Program-made: the position numbers and the translations under genes
From: an uncultured Oscillospiraceae bacterium
GTDB taxonomy: Bacteria > Bacillota > Clostridia > Oscillospirales > Oscillospiraceae
Assembly (NCBI GenBank): GCA_934569215.1
Contig: CAKTKF010000047.1
Span: 1 to 7,301 of the forward strand
Direction of reading: 5' to 3'
DNA length: 7,301 nucleotides
Notes under the pieces: model-generated
Told to the model about the DNA's origin: nothing
Database searches by the model: none
Seen by the model: the letters and a program-made list of their open reading frames with translations, nothing else
Part shown: positions 6,018 to 7,301 of the stretch, piece after piece
Position numbering within the stretch: the first letter of the stretch is position 1
Layout of the letters: every line of letters begins with the position of its first letter

Positions 6018-6075
6018 TTTCTTTTCAAAAAACATCTGCTTCACTTTTTACCCGAATTCCTGCCGGAATTGACCT

Positions 6076-6106
6076 ATAACAGAGAAATTCACCCCAAATC
6101 TGTTAT
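6076..6106. repeat. Inverted repeat just downstream of the alpha-glucosidase stop
   Basis: ATAACAGA (6076-6083) and TCTGTTAT (6099-6106) are perfect inverted copies with a 15-nt spacer, 14 bp beyond the glucosidase stop. There is no T-run, so it is not a terminator by itself. A smaller repeat, AATTCC/GGAATT, lies at about 6055-6070. They may be minor 3'-UTR stems or chance. The rest of the 5912-6119 spacer, outside these and the terminator, shows nothing recognisable. Confidence 0.35.
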
Positions 6107-6119
6107 CACGCCGGGATTG

Positions 6120-7301
6120 TCATTGCCCGGAAATGACCACGAAGCCGTAGGGGGCAAGTGTGGTGTGGGTCAGGGCTTCCGAGAGCAGGGGCGATCCGGT
6201 GACCGGCTGGGGAAGCTGGCAGGGGTCGGGGCTGAAATTGCACCAGACCGTAATGTCCGCCCCATCAAGGCTTCTGCGGTAGGCAAAAAGCTGCGGGTCA
6301 TCGGGGACGAGCAGCTGGAAGCTGCCCCATTTGAGGATGTCACTTCCTTTGCGCAGGGCAATCAGGCGACGGTAAAAGTGCAGGATGGAGTTTTCGTCCT
6401 CCCGGGCGCGCTGTACATTGATTTCGACGGCGTTGGGATTTACGGCGATCCAGGGCGTTCCTGTGGTGAAGCCTCCATTCGCCGTGCCATCCCACTGCAT
6501 CGGCGTTCTGGCGTTGTCGCGCCCCTTGTGCCGGATGCCGTTCCACGCCCACGCCTTTTGCGCGTCCGTCTTTGCCTCTTTCAGAAGGTTCAGGCTTTCA
6601 ATGTCCCGCAGCTGCGAGGCATCGGCAAAGGGATAATTCGTCATGCCGATCTCCTCACCCTGATAAATGAAGGGCGTCCCCCGCTGCAAATACATGGCCA
6701 CAGCCAGCATTCTGGCGCTCCGCTGCCGGAGCGTCTCCGATGCGGTGCAGCCCCAGCGCGACACGATGCGGGGCTGGTCGTGGTTGCTCCAGAACAGCGT
6801 GTTCCAGTCCAGTGTGCTTTGCCACGCGGCGGTCAGCGCCTTGAACTTTTTCAGAGAAAAGGGGATCACGTTCCATTTTCCGTTCTCGCCGTCGATGTCC
6901 ATGATGTCAAACTGGAACAGCAGGTCCAGTTCTCTCCCGTCCCCGACGACACTGTTCGCATTATCCAGAGTGACGCAGGTCGTTTCGCCTACGCACATAC
7001 AATACCGGCCGTCAAAGCAGCGTTTGCGCATCTCGCGCAGATGGGAATGCAGCGCCGGCTGGAAGGCCGTATGCTCACCCGGGAAAGCGTAGCCTGAGCC
7101 GCTGGCGTCGGGCAGGCCGGGGGCTTTGGCGATCAGGCTGATCACATCCATACGGAATCCATCTACTCCTTTTTCCAGCCACCAGTTCATCATGTCAAAT
7201 ACTTCTTCCCGGACTTTCGGATTATCCCAGTTCAGATCCGGCTGTTTTTTGGAAAACAGATGCAGATAATACATACCGGTTTCTTCGTCATACTCCCATG
7301 C
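6120..7301 (-). CDS. GH13 alpha-glucosidase (oligo-1,6-glucosidase-like), N-terminus off-window
   Basis: Hydrolyses alpha-glucosidic bonds at the non-reducing end of short oligosaccharides. The frame is open to the right edge, where AWEYDEETGMYYLHLFSKKQ is the usual family sequence. The ATG at 7274 is therefore internal and not the true start. 393 codons are visible; about 150 N-terminal residues are missing if the family length of about 550 holds. Catalytic residues seen: nucleophile Asp in GFRMDVI (codon 7148-7146), acid/base Glu in VGETT (6986-6984), and the third Asp in SNHDQPR (6779-6777). GEEIGMTN and GRDNARTPMQW are conserved GH13 subfamily 31 blocks. Val directly after the nucleophile favours alpha-1,6 over alpha-1,4 specificity in this subfamily, so isomaltose or panose are likely. 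Trehalose-6-phosphate hydrolase is an alternative, since it shares this Val. The beta-rich C-terminal domain appears complete. Transcription should end at the terminator at 5975-6017. Confidence 0.95.
   Translation of the reverse strand, partial: AWEYDEETGMYYLHLFSKKQPDLNWDNPKVREEVFDMMNWWLEKGVDGFRMDVISLIAKAPGLPDASGSGYAFPGEHTAFQPALHSHLREMRKRCFDGRYCMCVGETTCVTLDNANSVVGDGRELDLLFQFDIMDIDGENGKWNVIPFSLKKFKALTAAWQSTLDWNTLFWSNHDQPRIVSRWGCTASETLRQRSARMLAVAMYLQRGTPFIYQGEEIGMTNYPFADASQLRDIESLNLLKEAKTDAQKAWAWNGIRHKGRDNARTPMQWDGTANGGFTTGTPWIAVNPNAVEINVQRAREDENSILHFYRRLIALRKGSDILKWGSFQLLVPDDPQLFAYRRSLDGADITVWCNFSPDPCQLPQPVTGSPLLSEALTHTTLAPYGFVVISGQ

Noticed and set aside
6069..7097. Plus-strand 342-codon open frame
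   Set aside because: It is antisense to the GH13 gene, in which all three catalytic residues are intact.

Overview
The window looks like chromosomal DNA of an anaerobic gut-type Clostridia (Oscillospirales/Ruminococcaceae-like). This is inferred from the gene families, strong GGAGG-type ribosome binding sites and moderately GC-rich coding regions set in AT-rich spacers. No rRNA, tRNA or marker gene is present to fix the taxon. Three real protein genes fill about 80% of the sequence: a leader-less Cys-type sulfatase (38-1489, minus), a 1047-residue SWIM/SNF2 helicase-like ATPase (2591-5734, plus), and the C-terminal 393 codons of a GH13 alpha-glucosidase that runs off the right edge (6120-7301, minus).

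The 1.1 kb between the sulfatase and the SNF2 gene is a graveyard of broken genes. On the minus strand, a good promoter (2044-2072), a strong Shine-Dalgarno and a lipoprotein signal peptide (1990-1919) run straight into a frameshifted, catalytically dead piece of an IS5-family transposase (1929-1698). The next stretch of the same kind of transposase lies on the opposite strand (2243-2296). It is joined to what looks like the C-terminus of a second, unrelated transposase (2286-2459). The simplest reading is a truncated solute-binding lipoprotein gene hit by an insertion sequence, followed by inversion of about 0.5 kb.

The SNF2 and GH13 genes converge. Their shared 385 bp spacer holds a 173 bp near-palindromic element (5739-5911) and a strong bidirectional intrinsic terminator (5975-6017). 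The element is made of two inverted modules, each with three hairpins and a closing stem, and stem differences between the modules preserve pairing. It looks like a dispersed structured repeat (MITE- or REP-like) and is the most interesting noncoding feature here.

Functionally, the sulfatase and the alpha-glucosidase, together with the lost lipoprotein, fit a carbohydrate-scavenging lifestyle. Neither visible enzyme appears exported: the sulfatase has no leader, and the N-terminus of the glucosidase is off-window. The SNF2 gene has its own promoter and no obvious partner, so I assign it no specific pathway. I see no CRISPR array, RNA gene, recognisable riboswitch or complete new multi-gene system.
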